Source: Rutstroemia sp. NJR-2017a BVV2 (Eukaryota > Ascomycota > Leotiomycetes > Helotiales > Rutstroemiaceae). From it: a DNA stretch of 64,000 nucleotides. The notes beneath the pieces were generated by a model. That model saw nothing but the letters and a program-made list of their open reading frames with translations. It did no database searches and was not told the DNA's origin. A program made the translations under genes and the position numbers. The stretch's first letter is position 1. Each line of letters starts with the position of its first letter. This document shows, in pieces, positions 42,375 to 55,800 of the stretch. Location of the stretch: the NCBI GenBank assembly GCA_002946415.1, contig NJPS01000013.1, forward strand, positions 1,488,001 to 1,552,000, read 5' to 3'.

Positions 42375-44825
42375 TGTTTTACATTCCATCATTTCATTAA
42401 CGGAGTTGGAGGCTACGAGGTATACCCCATTCGGCGTTCACACGGTAATATAGTTTTTGGATATATATTAAAGAGCGTCTGAAGAGATGAAGCAATGAGC
42501 AGACCTTATGCCAGTCATATCCGTCCCGTTCCGTTCATATGCATTAATTCGGAATACAACACGAATCTAAAAATGTGCACGTAATCGTTCAATGTCTAGG
42601 ATGGCTCGTAGCAACCGTTCTCTATTTGGACATATGTAAGGCTGTGCTATTTGAAGGTCTAGCCGCCAAACACATGCATTTTCTCATCTCTTCAGGAAGG
42701 GGAAATTTGACGTCCAGGGATCATTTTGCCGGATGGGACCCACCACGTGCGACGCGTCCGTGAAGCTGGAACTTGGAAGAGAAAAAGCATAACGGAAAAG
42801 TTCTAGAAGAAAAAGGCGAGAGCGAGATTAGAGCCTTAGACTGTCTTGAAATCTGGGCTGCTGAAGGGGAAAGATCCCCCTTCGGCAAAAGAACATGTGA
42901 GACGTCCTCCTCCGTCTTTTATGGGGGAAGCTAGGTAGTTTGGGGCGATGCAACCGAGTATGACGGACAGCTAGGAAATGGTCTTTGGATTTCAAAATGG
43001 TTTGAGAGATGGGGATGAGAATACTTGTACGGACGCTCGCTGTGTATCAGAGTGTTTTGTAGATTGGGGGCTCGTCATCGTCTGAACTCTTATGGAACGG
43101 GGATGGATTGTCTACCATGGTATTTCGTATTTCGTATTTCGTAAAGTTGGTAGTAACTTACAAGTATCATACTTTACTTACGAAGTAGAGCAAGGTCTGT
43201 AGATTTGACTATGGAGGACCCGTAAAGTGGAGGAGATGGTGCTGAGCGAAATGAGGGTTGATGAATGTGGAAGAGTATTCGTAGAAGCAGGACATGCATT
43301 TCCTTGCCTTGTGGACGGAAGATCCTTTGGACACCTCACTCACCGTGTGCATGATCGATCTATCTCGTCGGGTTTGCCATCTAGGAGGTATTAGACTATC
43401 ATATGAAGGCCGATGAAGCCTTGCCGTTTTCCTGTCAGCTAGGTAGATGGATAGGTAGCTGCAGCTGGCTTTTCAGGAGCTAATTATACCCTCAAAGGCT
43501 CAATGTCATGTCCACAAGCCGAAGTCCAGCAGCTAGCTGGAACCCTGAGGTCATCCTCTCGACCACTCCTGTTTCGTTCTGTCTCGTGCAGCCTGCGAAC
43601 ACCACAGGCATTGTGCGCCACTTCATACTTGTACTACCTACGTACGGGTAGCAGGCAGGAATCTCAACATGTACGCACGGAGTTGGCGCGTCAAGAAGTG
43701 TAAACGATTATTGTCCTCCAGCGCAGTCCAGTCCAGTCCGAAAAGTCATTTAAAAAATAAGATGAGAACTTGGTATTAATATTCCCAAAGCAGACGTCTA
43801 GATTGTCCCCGTGCTCCGTATCTCCAATCTCCAAGATCGCGTCAATGTCAATCAAATTTAGCCCGTCCCTTATCGATTTTCTAGTGTTCGTTCCCGAGTT
43901 GTAGTTGCTCGTACTGCGTCGTCTGCACGAAACTCTGTGCCAGTGTGCTACCCTCCGCGCATCCTTCGACCGCCGACCAATCCCGGCCCGTCTTCGCCCT
44001 CGACCGGAAAAGGCAGCTACCACCTGGCACCAGCTAGCCTACCAGCACACAGCACAGCTTACCACCCTCCACCCAGACACAAAAGTCGTTTTTTCAGGGG
44101 ATGATTGGGAGAATCTAGCACAGCAATTGGAGAAAATCATTAAACCACCCCCAGGAACGCCGGAAAGCTAGACACTCACCACCTGCATTAACTTCCACTT
44201 GCATCGTCAGGAATTCCCGGCCCTTCTGCTTTCCAACCTTGACTATTCAACTTCATCAGTGCAGGTGCAGCTGCTGTGACATCTGACATCTTCGTAGTAA
44301 TCTCAATCTTTCTACTCACCTCACCTCACCTCACCTCACCTCAACTCACCTCGAGTCAACTCTACGAAGCAACTACCCTTCAGTCCTTTGTTCTCGGTTC
44401 ATTGTTGCTGTACAACAAATCAGTTACACTGTCATTACCCTTTTCCCTTCCCACCTTTGCGCACCTATCAGCCTCTCGAGTCTCGACTCTCAACAGCCAC
44501 GGGTACGCAATACGGACGAAAACAAACCCCTACGCCGCGATTGCAACCGCACCCGCATCCTTCAGCTCGCTATCTCGCTTTGACCGAACGGCCTTGTTCA
44601 ATCACACTGTTTCAGGACTTCTTCAACTTGTTCCAGCTTGACATTTCTTTTGCATGTGTAGACCACATAAACCTACGAACCTTTCACTTGGCCTTGGGCC
44701 TTTGGCTTTTTAAGCTTTCGGCGTGTCGCAACCTTTTAGACACTTTCGAGGAATTGCGCTGAGATAAACCACCGACTCCGAAAAAAGAACGCCTTGCTAC
44801 CCAATCTCACACTTCGCGACTTACA
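42375..44825. other. Spacer and long leader upstream of SPA2
   Basis: About 2.45 kb without a supported gene. A TATTTCG triplet lies at about 43121-43142 and a CTCAC pentamer run at 44315-44350. The 88-codon ATG frame at 43905-44171 could be a uORF of SPA2 but has no family resemblance. The CT-rich part at 44315-44825 is likely the SPA2 leader. Confidence 0.45.
44315..44350. repeat. Pentanucleotide (CTCAC)n microsatellite
   Basis: Six or so CTCAC units with one CTCAA variant, in the probable SPA2 leader. Confidence 0.85.
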
Positions 44826-47800
44826 ATGAACGGTCGCGATGGACCTTTATCGCCAGTTTCTATAGAGGAAAACGAATGGTTAGGATTCAATAAATATAAC
44901 TACAACGAAGATTCACCCTACCAAACGAGTCGCGGTCAGCCAGCTTCACCGCCGGTATCGAGTGGCTCGAACGGTACAATGAATGGAGGAGGGTTCCCAC
45001 CCAGAGGTTCTTCAGGTGGTAGTCCAGGAAATCCGTCTCCCCCAAGCTCAGTCGGTCGTTCGAGTATTGGCACAGGCTTATATGCAGGAAGCGACAGTGG
45101 GCAGGGTAAGAAGGACGAGCACTTCGAAGGAGTGTTATCAGAACACTATGTTGCACTCAAACGGTACTTGGCAGCATCTTTGAGAGACGAAAAGGGAAAC
45201 CCAAGACCAAACCGAGCGCGAGACAAGTTACTACGACTTTCACCAGTCCAATTCCAGGAACTTAGTACCGATGTGTTTGACGAACTTCTCAGACGGCAAC
45301 AAGCAGGGAGAAGGACGCCAAATGGACAAAGAAACGACCAGCAAGGAGGACCCCCTCCGTATTTGTTGCCAAAAGATACCTTCCATCCGAAACGAAACCA
45401 AGCGCGCCAGAAGCTTTCAACGCTCCCTCCACCTAGATTTCGAGATCTAGCTACAGATGTTTTCTACGAACTGGAACGACGATTCCCTCGATTCGTTGGT
45501 GGTGATTTACCCCGGATAGGAAGTCCTGCTTCCACACGTAGTAGAAATGGAAACGGTCAACCTGGAGATTTCCCACCCAGAGGTCCGAGTCGTATGCGGA
45601 GACCCTCAGATGCTAGCTCGATTGCATACTCTGCGAGGAGTGAATCACGAAATGGACCTCGAATGCCTCCTAATGGAAACTTGGGTATACCACCCTCACC
45701 TGGAATACCACCTAATGATTATGGCCGACCGACACCAAAAACATTTCAGAGTAATACAATTGTACCGAACAAGAGCACTATGGTAGAAGACGAGAGTGGA
45801 GCTGAAGATAATGACGATGACGACAACGATGCATTTGGCCTTGAGGGCGCTGCCAGGCAGAGGGAAAGCAAAAAGAGTGATATGAGCTCTGATGTAAGTC
45901 ACCCATCCCATCTTATTCACTGATGCATCCTAACAAAGAACAGACGAACCAGAAACTAATCGACGACTACCAATCTCAAGTGGCAGAATTACGAGAGAAG
46001 CTTGACTCTATGGAGGACGATCTGAAAAGGAAAGATGACGAACTACAAAATGCACTGAACGGACAGAGAGGCAAGGACGCTTCGCTAGATTCTGAGAAGA
46101 AGGAATGGACGGATCTCAGGATTAGCCTGGAGAACAAGCTTGCGGATGCACATAATCTCAATGACGACTTACAATCAGAGCTTGCTCGAGTACGAGCATC
46201 GCAGGCTAATTCAGAGAGAGAGTTAAGGTCGCGGTTGACAGAGCTCCAGGAAACTGTTGACTCAGGTAGAGGCATGGGCGCTAATAATCCAGATTTGGAA
46301 CGTGAAAACGAAGAGCTTCGAGCTGAGCTCAGAGAGCAACAGGAGATCACCGAGGAGGTTCGCAATGAAGCTCGAGAATTTCTCCGGGAAATGAGGATGC
46401 TATCAGAGCGAAGTAGTACATCTTACACTCGAGAAGCGGAGCTTGAATCTATGGTCAGCAAACTGGAAGAAGAGGTTAATGAGTGGAGAAATCGCTATGC
46501 GAAAGCCAAGACGCAACTTCGTAGCATGAGAGCAAATTCTATGGGCCTCACGATTCAAGATGCAGCGAAGTATGTGCAGGAGAGCGGATTCACACAGGAC
46601 GACGGTCTGATCAAGGATGTCCATATCACCAAGTTCCAGATTTCTATCAACGAACTCCTGCAAACAGCTCGATCTAATGATCCTATGAGAGTCGTTGATC
46701 ACATGAAGAGTGTAATTGTCACTGTGCGAAGAATCTCGCAGGACATTAACGAGGCCCCCAAAAGCACTGGGGAATTGGCTCAAAAGCAAGCCAAGCTGAA
46801 GGCTAAGCTCTCGGCAACTGCTAACAACTTGATAACTGCGTCAAAGAACTTTGCTGGTGCTAAAGGCCTTTCTCCGGTCTCGATTCTCGATGCCGCTGCT
46901 TCTCATCTTACCTCTACTGTTGTAGAGCTAGTTCGCACGGTCAAGATTAGGCCTACACCTGCTGGAGAACTAGAGGAGGAGGAGGAGGAGGTTAAGCTGG
47001 CACCGGTTGAGGCACCAAAATCTCTCCCAGTTCACGAAGTCAAGCCGGAGCCTGCTCCCCAAAAGGAGGAGCCCGTTCGACAGCAGGAAAACATTAAGCC
47101 AGCAGAAGACGCACCTAGAGAAATCGTCGAATCACCACGACAGAGTACAGATGAGTACGAGAGGCCAAGTTTGGAATCGGCGAGACAGAGTATGGAATCT
47201 TCAAGAGCAAGTCTTGATGGCTACGTTCCGGGCCCGTTCCTCGGTCTACGTAACGGTCATACTAGCACCGACTCGTCGATGTATAGCCCTATCAACTCCC
47301 CACGCGAGTCAATGCGTCCCAAGAGTTCTGGAAAAGATTCCCTAAATGGTGCTCGACCCAGTTCTCGAGGCAACCCCATGACGAACGGCAATTCCATCCC
47401 AAATGTTAATCCAATTGAAAACAGCTTGCCCTCGCCGCTTGCTAGCAACCCCATTCCTAGTGGCTTAAGCATAGGCAATGGGGGTGGAAAACCAGTTCCC
47501 ATGCTATTACAAGCTCCTAGAGGCCCTCCAAGCGGGCCACCAAGTCCAGCTCTCTTGACCCCTTCTATTCCACCAGCGCCTATGACAGTAGGCTTCGGTC
47601 TCAGGTCCCAAGAGAGTGATGTGGAAGAGCTTAAGGTATGAACATCACGTTCTCACAAAAATTACTCGCTAATAGAAATATAGGTATACCTAGAAGATCA
47701 AACCGCTCTGCTGGTGCAGAACATTCAGACTTTGGTTGCCTCCATCCGTTCTGAAGGTGGCATAAACGCTATCTCTAACGGTATTGACTCCATCGCCAAC

Positions 47801-48109
47801 GTCGTTGGTGATGTCGTCGCAGCTACCGAAGACGTTATGAGCAGCAACACAGCCCTCCGCTCACAAAGCCACCCCGTTCTCGAAAAACTTTCAGCCTGTA
47901 GAGAACGCATCCTGGACGCAGGCGACAGAGGGAGAATGATTGCGAATCAAGGAAGGGATGACGAGGAGGGTGACGCCGAATGGAGAGCTTGGAATCAAAG
48001 CTTACCGCCAATTGCATTCGAGATTGCGCGAGAAACCAAGGAGTTGGTTCTCAGGGTGGATGTTTTGGATGGCGAGGGAGCTGTTGGTGGCGATGATGAT
48101 TTCTCATGA
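44826..48109 (+). CDS. SPA2: Polarisome scaffold Spa2
   Basis: Three exons (44826-45893, 45944-47635, 47684-48109), all in phase 0, encode about 1061 aa. Spa2 anchors the polarisome at hyphal tips, binding formins and MAP-kinase kinases to steer actin-driven growth. Two Spa2-homology/GIT repeats are clear: residues about 99-160 (HYVALKRYLAASL, NRARDKLLRLSPVQFQELST, DVFDELLRR) and about 180-235 (FHPKRNQARQKLSTLPPPRF, RDLATDVFYELERRFP). A long coiled coil follows (about residues 360-560). Next is a conserved helical region (LIKDVHITKFQISINELLQT, VVDHMKSVIVTVRRI), a Pro/Ser-rich linker, and a C-terminal domain beginning VYLEDQTALLVQNIQTLVAS. The architecture is complete for a filamentous-fungal Spa2. 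Introns have GTAAGT and GTATGA donors. Confidence 0.95.
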
Positions 48110-49541
48110 CGATTCACATAATAATATGTTTTATGTTGTGTTTTTCTTCTTCTTCCGAATCCCCGTTTTTTGTGTTTTGTTCGAGGATTCCCCCTTTTGG
48201 GTCGACGGCTTGTGATTCGACTTTTCTTGCATAGCCATGGACGGTTTTTTGCTTTCTATTTCTTCTTTTGCATGCGCAATCCGCTCACTCGTCTTTCGCG
48301 GTCAGTTACATACAAAATGGTAGAGACAGCATGCAAACGAGACGAAGGGAAAGGAGGGAGGGTCTTCTGTTCTTTCTTCCCCTTCATTAGGACGTTGTTC
48401 TACATGCATGTCTCTCGAAAACCGTTTTGTACTAATTGATGGATGGATTGATAGTTTGTACACGTCATTCTTCATTCTGGCTTTGGCGCCAGCTCTTTTC
48501 TTCTTTTCGTCCTAGGGGTCGTTCACACAACTCTTTTTTTCCCTCGGCGTTATTCGTAGTTACAGTGTATAGAATAATTGCTAGTTCTTATTTTTTGGCG
48601 GTCTGATGGAACGGATCGGAACAGGCTGGGTTTGGGTATGGGATTCGGATGGGTGGGAAAATGTGTGGTGTGGTGGAATGAAATTCGGAAGTTTGAGATG
48701 CGTTGAGGAGGTGAAGGGGGAAGTTTGGGGAATGAGATGAGGTGGGGAGATCCTGCATACTTGTGTATATATTTGGTGGTTTTTTTCTGGAAACTTTTGA
48801 GAGAGGTTGGGAAAGGCTGTGCAGATGGAGATGGGGGATCGATTCGGTTATAGGGGAGATCGAGGTCGAGTTAGGATAGGATAGGATAGGATAAGATAGG
48901 ATAAAGCAAAGCAAGCTGGATGAATGGATAGGGAAAATGAGAATGAGAATGCGAGGTTGATTTACTGAGTTTTTCACGTCTTTTGATGGTGATGGTGTGG
49001 GGTGTTGTGAATATGAATGTGAATGAGTGAGTGTGCTGGGCTGGATAGGAGGTAAGAAGTAGGACAGTTTTGGGTAGATGTGCTGTATAAATTGTTTGAC
49101 CAAAAGGTGACGCCACACTCCCGGTGCAACTATTATGGCATATATCTGGCCTTCTCACATGGATGGATAATGTGATGGGGCCAGGATGAGTGTAATGTTT
49201 TGCTTTGTAACCTTGAAATCTACAGTTCTAAACTTCTATATGCTACAACTACAATTCTATATGCTATAAATCCTATAAATCCTATAAGCTACATATTATA
49301 AATCATATGATCTCTCCGATCTTTCGTGTCTACTCTAATTTATGAGATCTGTCTGCTGTCTTTCCTCTTATACCTATATAACCGTATCTCTCCCAGAAAC
49401 CGAATCATAAAATCACTCGATCTATCTATCCAACCATCTACAGCGTAACGGCATTAGACGTAACATTCCGAGCACAACTCCATCTTCCTCATCACTAATC
49501 AGCCAGAACCCATCTACCCGCCCACACCATCCCACACCATC
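48110..49541. other. Convergent intergenic region
   Basis: Trailers of SPA2 and the PAF-acetylhydrolase-like gene. The plus strand is strongly G/purine-rich at 48600-49060, with an AGGATAGGATA run at 48871-48904. No gene is supported. Confidence 0.5.
48871..48904. repeat. (GGATA)n microsatellite
   Basis: Six or so GGATA/AGATA pentamers in a purine-rich stretch; antisense frames here are artefacts. Confidence 0.85.
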
Positions 49542-51657
49542 TCACCCCCTCTCCATCATCCTCTCCTCAATCCCCTTACGACCCTCCTTCTCCTTCCTTT
49601 CCACCGCACTATTAATCTTCTCCCTCTCTCCCCCCCCACCACCCCCCGCACTCCCCTCCTCCTCCCCGACCATCCCCCCCTTATTCTTCTGATCCCTCTG
49701 CTTGGCACCACTCTCCTCATTCGCCTGCAACCCATGTCTCGACAGTTCTTCCGCCGTCGGCGCAACATGCATCCAAGTCTCCTCGCCGCTGACCAAATCA
49801 TCCAGACTCTTCAGCGGGCGGCCCTTCGGATCCCGCGGCACGTTCTCCTTCATCTTCTTCATCTCTTCCAGCTTCGCTTTTCCGTGAGTCTTCTTGTTGC
49901 GCACGTAGCGGCGTGCCCACGTGGGCATCAGGCGCACGGACAGCTCGTGCGGAATGCGCAGACGCACGGCGGTCCATTTGTCCTGCGGGCGGTGGATCGT
50001 GGGGAGGGCGTCGAGAGTTCGCGCTTCGAGGAGGTGCTCGTTGGTGCCGCGGTTCATGTTGGAGATGCGCTCCGGCATGACTTTTTTGAGGAATTCGAGA
50101 GAGGCGTTGATGTTGAGGTCGATGGCACGGCGAGGGTTGATGGTCATTTTGAGGATGAAGGAGGAGATGCCGGGGTAGAGAATGGAGAAGTCGGATTGTG
50201 AGATGTGCACGGAGCCGCGCACAGTGAGCAGCCAGCAGAGGGTTCCTTGGTCTTTGGCTTCGTGGCAGAGCGTCATGATCGATTCGAAGTTGAAGGGCCA
50301 GTACATGAATGCTTCGCTAGAAATACAGAGAATGGGAGATCGAATGCGGTGTTTAGGGTTGTCTTCTGGTGGTTGGATAGCCCCGCCCCAAGGGTCGTAG
50401 AGAATACCTTGGGAGACATAACTGAAGCGATCTTGATGACGGAGAACCGCAACTGCTGTGGCTCCACCAAAAGAGTGTCCGATCATCGTTACTTGCTGGA
50501 GGTGAAATCTATCTTTCCATGAACCCCAATCAACCCCATCAAGGCCGCGGGACGAGCCACCGATGTGACCAGGCTTTCTATCCCTCAGATTTGCTTTGGC
50601 AACCAATTCGCCGTCCCCGTTTTTGATTTGTGTCATAACGTGATATGCTTCTTCTATCTCAGCAAGCCGGAGTTCGATTTGCGCTGAACGCAGTTCTTTG
50701 TCAACACTATGCGAAAATTAGTATTAACTTCCGCCGAAGTATGCGACGGGACCGAAATACCCTTGTTTGTTCCCCGGTGTGGTATCTTTCGCATTCCCCT
50801 TTGGAAATATATAGTCATATTTCTCCCAGCCTTGCTCTCGAGCTTCCGGACTGTGATCAACATTCCGCGAGCCCAAGTTATCGCCGTCGTTCGGTAGATT
50901 GACATAGGTCCGAGGCCCAGATCCATCTCGATGCTCCAAAGATATCACGACAAATCCGTAGCTGGCGAATTCTCCGCAAACAGTGCTATATGTTGTCCTC
51001 GTCCCGCCCAGGCCATGACTGAAGATCAGCAATGGGAAACATGGCGATTCTGGTTCTCCAGGTGGGGGTTCCCCCGCTTTGTTTTGGACTTGATATCCAG
51101 CTTCATCTTCTCGCGAGTTCTGTTTCGGCGGCCAGTGTGTCGCCAGTTTTGCGTTGCGGAATGCCGGAATCTTCGTAAAAGCAGTAGTCATGCCTGTAAT
51201 ATCATAAGTATATAAATCAAATTTATGGCATGCATGAAAACCTACCAAGCCATGGTATCATCACCCATGACGGAATTCCTGCAAAGAAAGCGTAACCCTT
51301 GGCGACTTCAACGCGTGGTCTTGGTAGCCATGTTGGTCGACTCCATTTCGGTAAACCCTCTGGTGAAGGGCCGTAGCCGGAACCAAATCCAGAGGGATAA
51401 AAGACACTGAAAAGCACCGTTTCGAGCTCTAAAACATGTCGATGGTCTCGCTTGATGTGCGAGAAGGACCTTGGTTCTCGTACAGGCACCTCAATATCCA
51501 TCATCCCCACCGAATACGGCCCGCTGTAGTATGGCAATGGCGTCCATAGTATTTTCTCTCGAAAGCCATTTGGATAACGAGTCTTTGGCTGCTTCGGATT
51601 TGGAACATTTTCAGGTTTGTTTGGAGCAACGCCTTCAGTGCTTGAATTGTCGCCCAT
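49542..51657 (-). CDS. Platelet-activating-factor acetylhydrolase-like phospholipase
   Basis: Three exons on the minus strand (51657-51246, 51193-50761, 50706-49542) encode about 669 aa. The family are alpha/beta hydrolases that remove short or oxidised acyl chains from phospholipids. Signs are the N-terminal [35 protein letters not shown] (oxyanion region), the nucleophile elbow GHSFGG (Ser360), ILYDPWGG (Asp386) and [13 protein letters not shown] (catalytic His). The protein has no signal peptide, so it is intracellular. The C-terminal 130 residues are Lys/Glu-rich and low-complexity, with a poly-Gly run. The start is the first ATG; an upstream in-frame TTG was ignored. The second intron (GTATTT donor, 54 nt) follows the family alignment. 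The physiological substrate in fungi is not known. It is divergent from the histidine kinase. Confidence 0.9.
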
Positions 51658-52827
51658 GGCCAAAGACTGGCTACATGGGTCTGCTCAAAGTATCACGTAC
51701 GAAAGCGAAGATACGAAATCAGAGTCAATTGTGAAGACATTTGAGGATGCAATTGACACACACGAAATAGCAACTCTCGCGTTAACAGAATAGTAAAATT
51801 TCAGGTGTCGCGGAGCGCCGGCGTGAATATTCAATGAAAGTAAAAAGCGCATGTGAAATGGGCGATACTCGTATATGGACTGACATCATGGCTCCTCTCT
51901 CGAAACTGCCGAGGGCACGAGCAGAGGTCGCTAGTTGATTGGTGTATTGACTGTATTGACTGGCATCTGAGGATATTCGGAGAGACCGTGGATCAACGTA
52001 GACTGCAAATAGGAGGCTGATGATTTCGAAGTACCCGTCTCCTTGTTGCTGTCTTGAAATCAATATCCGTATGCGTATGGATATGGATATTGTCTCAATA
52101 AGGGCAATAATAAGGAGCAGCATGGATTGGGTGTAGGACCCGACCCATGGCCCGCACAGAAATGTTGTGGACATTCTGCTAACGAACTTTGGCAGGCACG
52201 GCAGGCCACTGGCACCCAAAGGTCACGCAGTTCCACCGTCTACCACCTCCCTGGATCCAATCAAAAATGCCATTTTATCGCAAAAAGATAGCTCGATGTG
52301 CTTCCACGTAGGGATCCATTCCGAAGTTTTATTTAACCACGAGCCAAGGGAAGGGTCACTTCTTACTGCAAAAAGGAAAGAAGAAAACAAACTCGCAGCA
52401 GGAAAGAATTTTCTGCTCTGCTGTTCTCCATTGCGCCGTGCCCTGCCCAATATCGTCGCCGGCATTGTGCAATATCGCATTTCACAACTCGCGCAAACCT
52501 CAAATTGTCAGTCGATGTCGCGGGTTGATTCCATTATAATGAATGACGAGTGACGCGTGCCCGGACAGGACAAAAAGTCGTTTAGTTACCCCGCCGGTTA
52601 ACATCACATCGCATAGCAAAGTTAATCCTTCCGATAGGTTCTCCAAATATCGATGTGCTGTGCGATACAAGTCTCATATCGCACAAAAGACAAGGCTATC
52701 TAGAACCGCGCAGGAGATTTATTTCCCAATGTGCGCCTGATCGACATTCTCCAATTTACATCCTTTACATCCTTAAAACCCTAATGAACGCCTTGCACTC
52801 CTGCATATTGAAGTCGACTCCCTACTC
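51658..52827. other. Divergent promoter region
   Basis: About 1.2 kb between the PAF-acetylhydrolase-like gene and the histidine kinase. No gene is supported, and nothing repetitive beyond short GATATG runs near 52075. Confidence 0.5.
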
Positions 52828-55800
52828 ATGAAGTCCGCACCAAATCCCATTCCTCACCCAAAGACCAACGAGAACCGAAACAAAGAAACCAGCCTCGCAC
52901 CGGCGTCGGTTGCGTCTCCGTCAAGCGAAATCCGAGGTGGGCTAGATTTCAAAAAATGGGACCGGACAAAGAGACATGGGTCTGACTCGTTAGTAGGAAT
53001 AGCATCGGATTTACCAGAACCTCATTCTAAGTTGCTGATTGAGGTATGCCCGAAAGACGCATCGTCCTCAGCCAAACCTCTCCTCGACAAGTCACATCGC
53101 CCCCTGGCGATAATTCAAGCGACTACTGCGCAACAAGCGCACACTGCGAAACATTCTAGGTCGGAGGACAACGGTTCTGGAAGGGCAGTAGGCATTGTGA
53201 TATCAGAACCTCCAGTTAGTCTTTCTACACCTCGATTGTGCGGTTTCCAATTCGGTCGTATACATCAGCTTTGCAGAAACTGATCCCTGCCATAGCTGAA
53301 GAAGTCGCGTCCGAAATTTAGACTTCGTCATATACTTCACCCGGAGAATGCAGCAGCGGGTAGCTTACCGGAATCACAATCGCCCCAATCTCCGTTGCTG
53401 TTCTTTCACAACTGGAAGCGTTCACACTTTTCTCCGCCGAAAGTCTCGGATGTAGATGCGGCAGCCATGTCGAATCGACCGCGGGACGAACGCAGCATCA
53501 AAACTATAAAGTTCGTACTATCTCTACTACTCCCGTCTCCTTTTACCTTTCTTATATGCCTTTGATCTGTATAAGATGTCGGCAAGCTTGTATGATTTGC
53601 AGTACTTCTCCCATAGCTGCATGCATGTAAAGAATAATAGTGCTAACTCCTTTTCGTCTCAGGTTAGCTAGGGGTAAAATACTCGGAAGTCCTCATACTA
53701 CTGCAAGTGCTTCCAATTTTCAAGATGCGGAGCGCAGTAATAATCGATCGGCAAGCCCCAGGTCGAAAACATCAGGAAATTCATTGATTGATAGTGTGGG
53801 TATACTCGAATTGCTGGAGCAGGATGAACGGCCAACATTTATCATTGATGTCGCCGACCAAAAGAACTTCATTCCGGGCGGTCGCCTGCGCTTAGAATAT
53901 GCGAATGCCTCTCTCCGTGCCACAGAGCCGATTCTGGAAATGGTAACAGGTTATGCAGACCTCTCTTCTCCTACCATTGTTACGAATGCATTTCCGGAGT
54001 TTAAAGCGTGGGTCTTGAGTTTTGTAAACAAACAGCACGAATCTTTAGACATATGCCTCCCGTCGTTTCTATATGGCGGTTTTACATGGAGTTGTTCGAC
54101 GTTACGGAAGCGTCTTCGGGTCATCAGTGGTACCCATAACCACCTCCCAGTATTAGGTACTGCATCGTCAAATACCGCAAATAGCAGCCCTGATCAGCAA
54201 AGGGGCCTGAATCAACCTGCGTCCACATCCATAGGACTCTCATCTGAACCGGTCGATTACTTCGGCTCTGTCACTTCAAGCCCTACTCAGGCTGAAACTA
54301 TTGTCGTACGGGAAAGTATTATTAATGACCAAATGAGATCTGCTGAGGGCTCTTCTTTCGATTGGACGAGACTTCCAATGTCAGCAGCACTACCTCGCCA
54401 TGTGCAATTTTGTCGCAATTACGATTGGGCGTCTACTCCCCTTGGTCCAATCGAGACATGGAGCTTTGATTTAAGAGCTATGTGCAACCTCATCATGGGT
54501 AGTCCTCATCCTGCAGCTATGTATGTAAGTATATTTGAACTTTTAGACCCATTCAATTCTCAAGCTTTGCCGATACTATTGTTATGTAATATTCCATTCT
54601 TTAAATGCTAGTTTCCTCGACATGGATAGTCATCCACTCTCTCATGATTATGTGCTAACGTGTTTGCAGTGGGGTCCGGACTTTACAAGTATGCTATATC
54701 CATCAAATATCTCATTGACAATCTAACATCTTCACAGCTATATATAATGAAGCATACATTCTCCTAGCCGGCCAAAAACATCCTAATCTAATGGTGAGTC
54801 GCATCACAATTTCTTCCTGCCCTTCAAGAACTCTACCGGCACAATCTGAACCTGAACTATCTTGCTCGCCTCACCCTCTTCCACCACATTCAACAACCTG
54901 TATTGAATCTCCATACTCTAGTTGCATTTCGCAAGCGAGCAAAGATAATATTCAAATGCTAAAATATATGCAGGGTAAAAGCTACAAGGTCGAATGGGCG
55001 GAAATTTGGAGTGAGCTTGGAGAAATTTTTGATAAGGCCAGAAATGCAGCGCAAGCTACCATGAAGGACGACGACTGTCTCTTCCTCAAACGGAATGGCT
55101 ATTTCGAGGAGACCTACTTTTCCTGGAGCATAATTCCTCTTGTTGGAGAAGATGGATCAGTAGTCGGATTATACAGTATGTATCCGCTATTTAACATACT
55201 GCTTCTCCTGGACTTAATACTAACATTATCTCCAGACCCGGCATGGGAAAAGACCAGGAGAGTCATTTCTGAACGTCGGATGCTAACACTTCGAGAGGTT
55301 GGAGAGAAAACAGCGGCAGCTCGGGACGTCAAAGGCTTCGTAAGTAATATCCAAAAGCCAGCTTTTCTTGATTACTTTATCTCTTTGGAGTCGTATCGTC
55401 GTCCGAATATCACTGACTAACCTTACAATTGATCTATAGTGGGGCCAAGTCATTAAAGGATTAGAATACAATCCCCGCGACATTCCCTTTGCACTCATTT
55501 ACTCCGTCGGCGACGACGCGGATAGCGATATGAGTTCGCTGCATTCTGGAAGTTTGTCTCAGTCCCCGGTCTGCATACTAGAAGGCACTATTGGCGTCCC
55601 AGAAGGTAGAGTATTCCACTCTTTGTACGATTAGGACAGATCCCCTAACTCTTCTTACAGAACACAAGGTTGCGGTTTCGCCTCTTGATTTGAATGCCAG
55701 TGATGAAGGTTTCGCTCCACACCTGAGAGAATCTATCAAGGTTGATCGGCCTGTGATTCTTACTACCGAGGATGGAACGCTATCTTCAGAACTCATTGAA

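Noticed and set aside
43905..44171. 88-codon ATG frame upstream of SPA2
   Set aside because: No family resemblance; at most a uORF in a long leader.
49734..50201. 155-codon plus-strand frame opposite the PAF-acetylhydrolase-like gene
   Set aside because: Antisense shadow of the third exon; no motif of its own.
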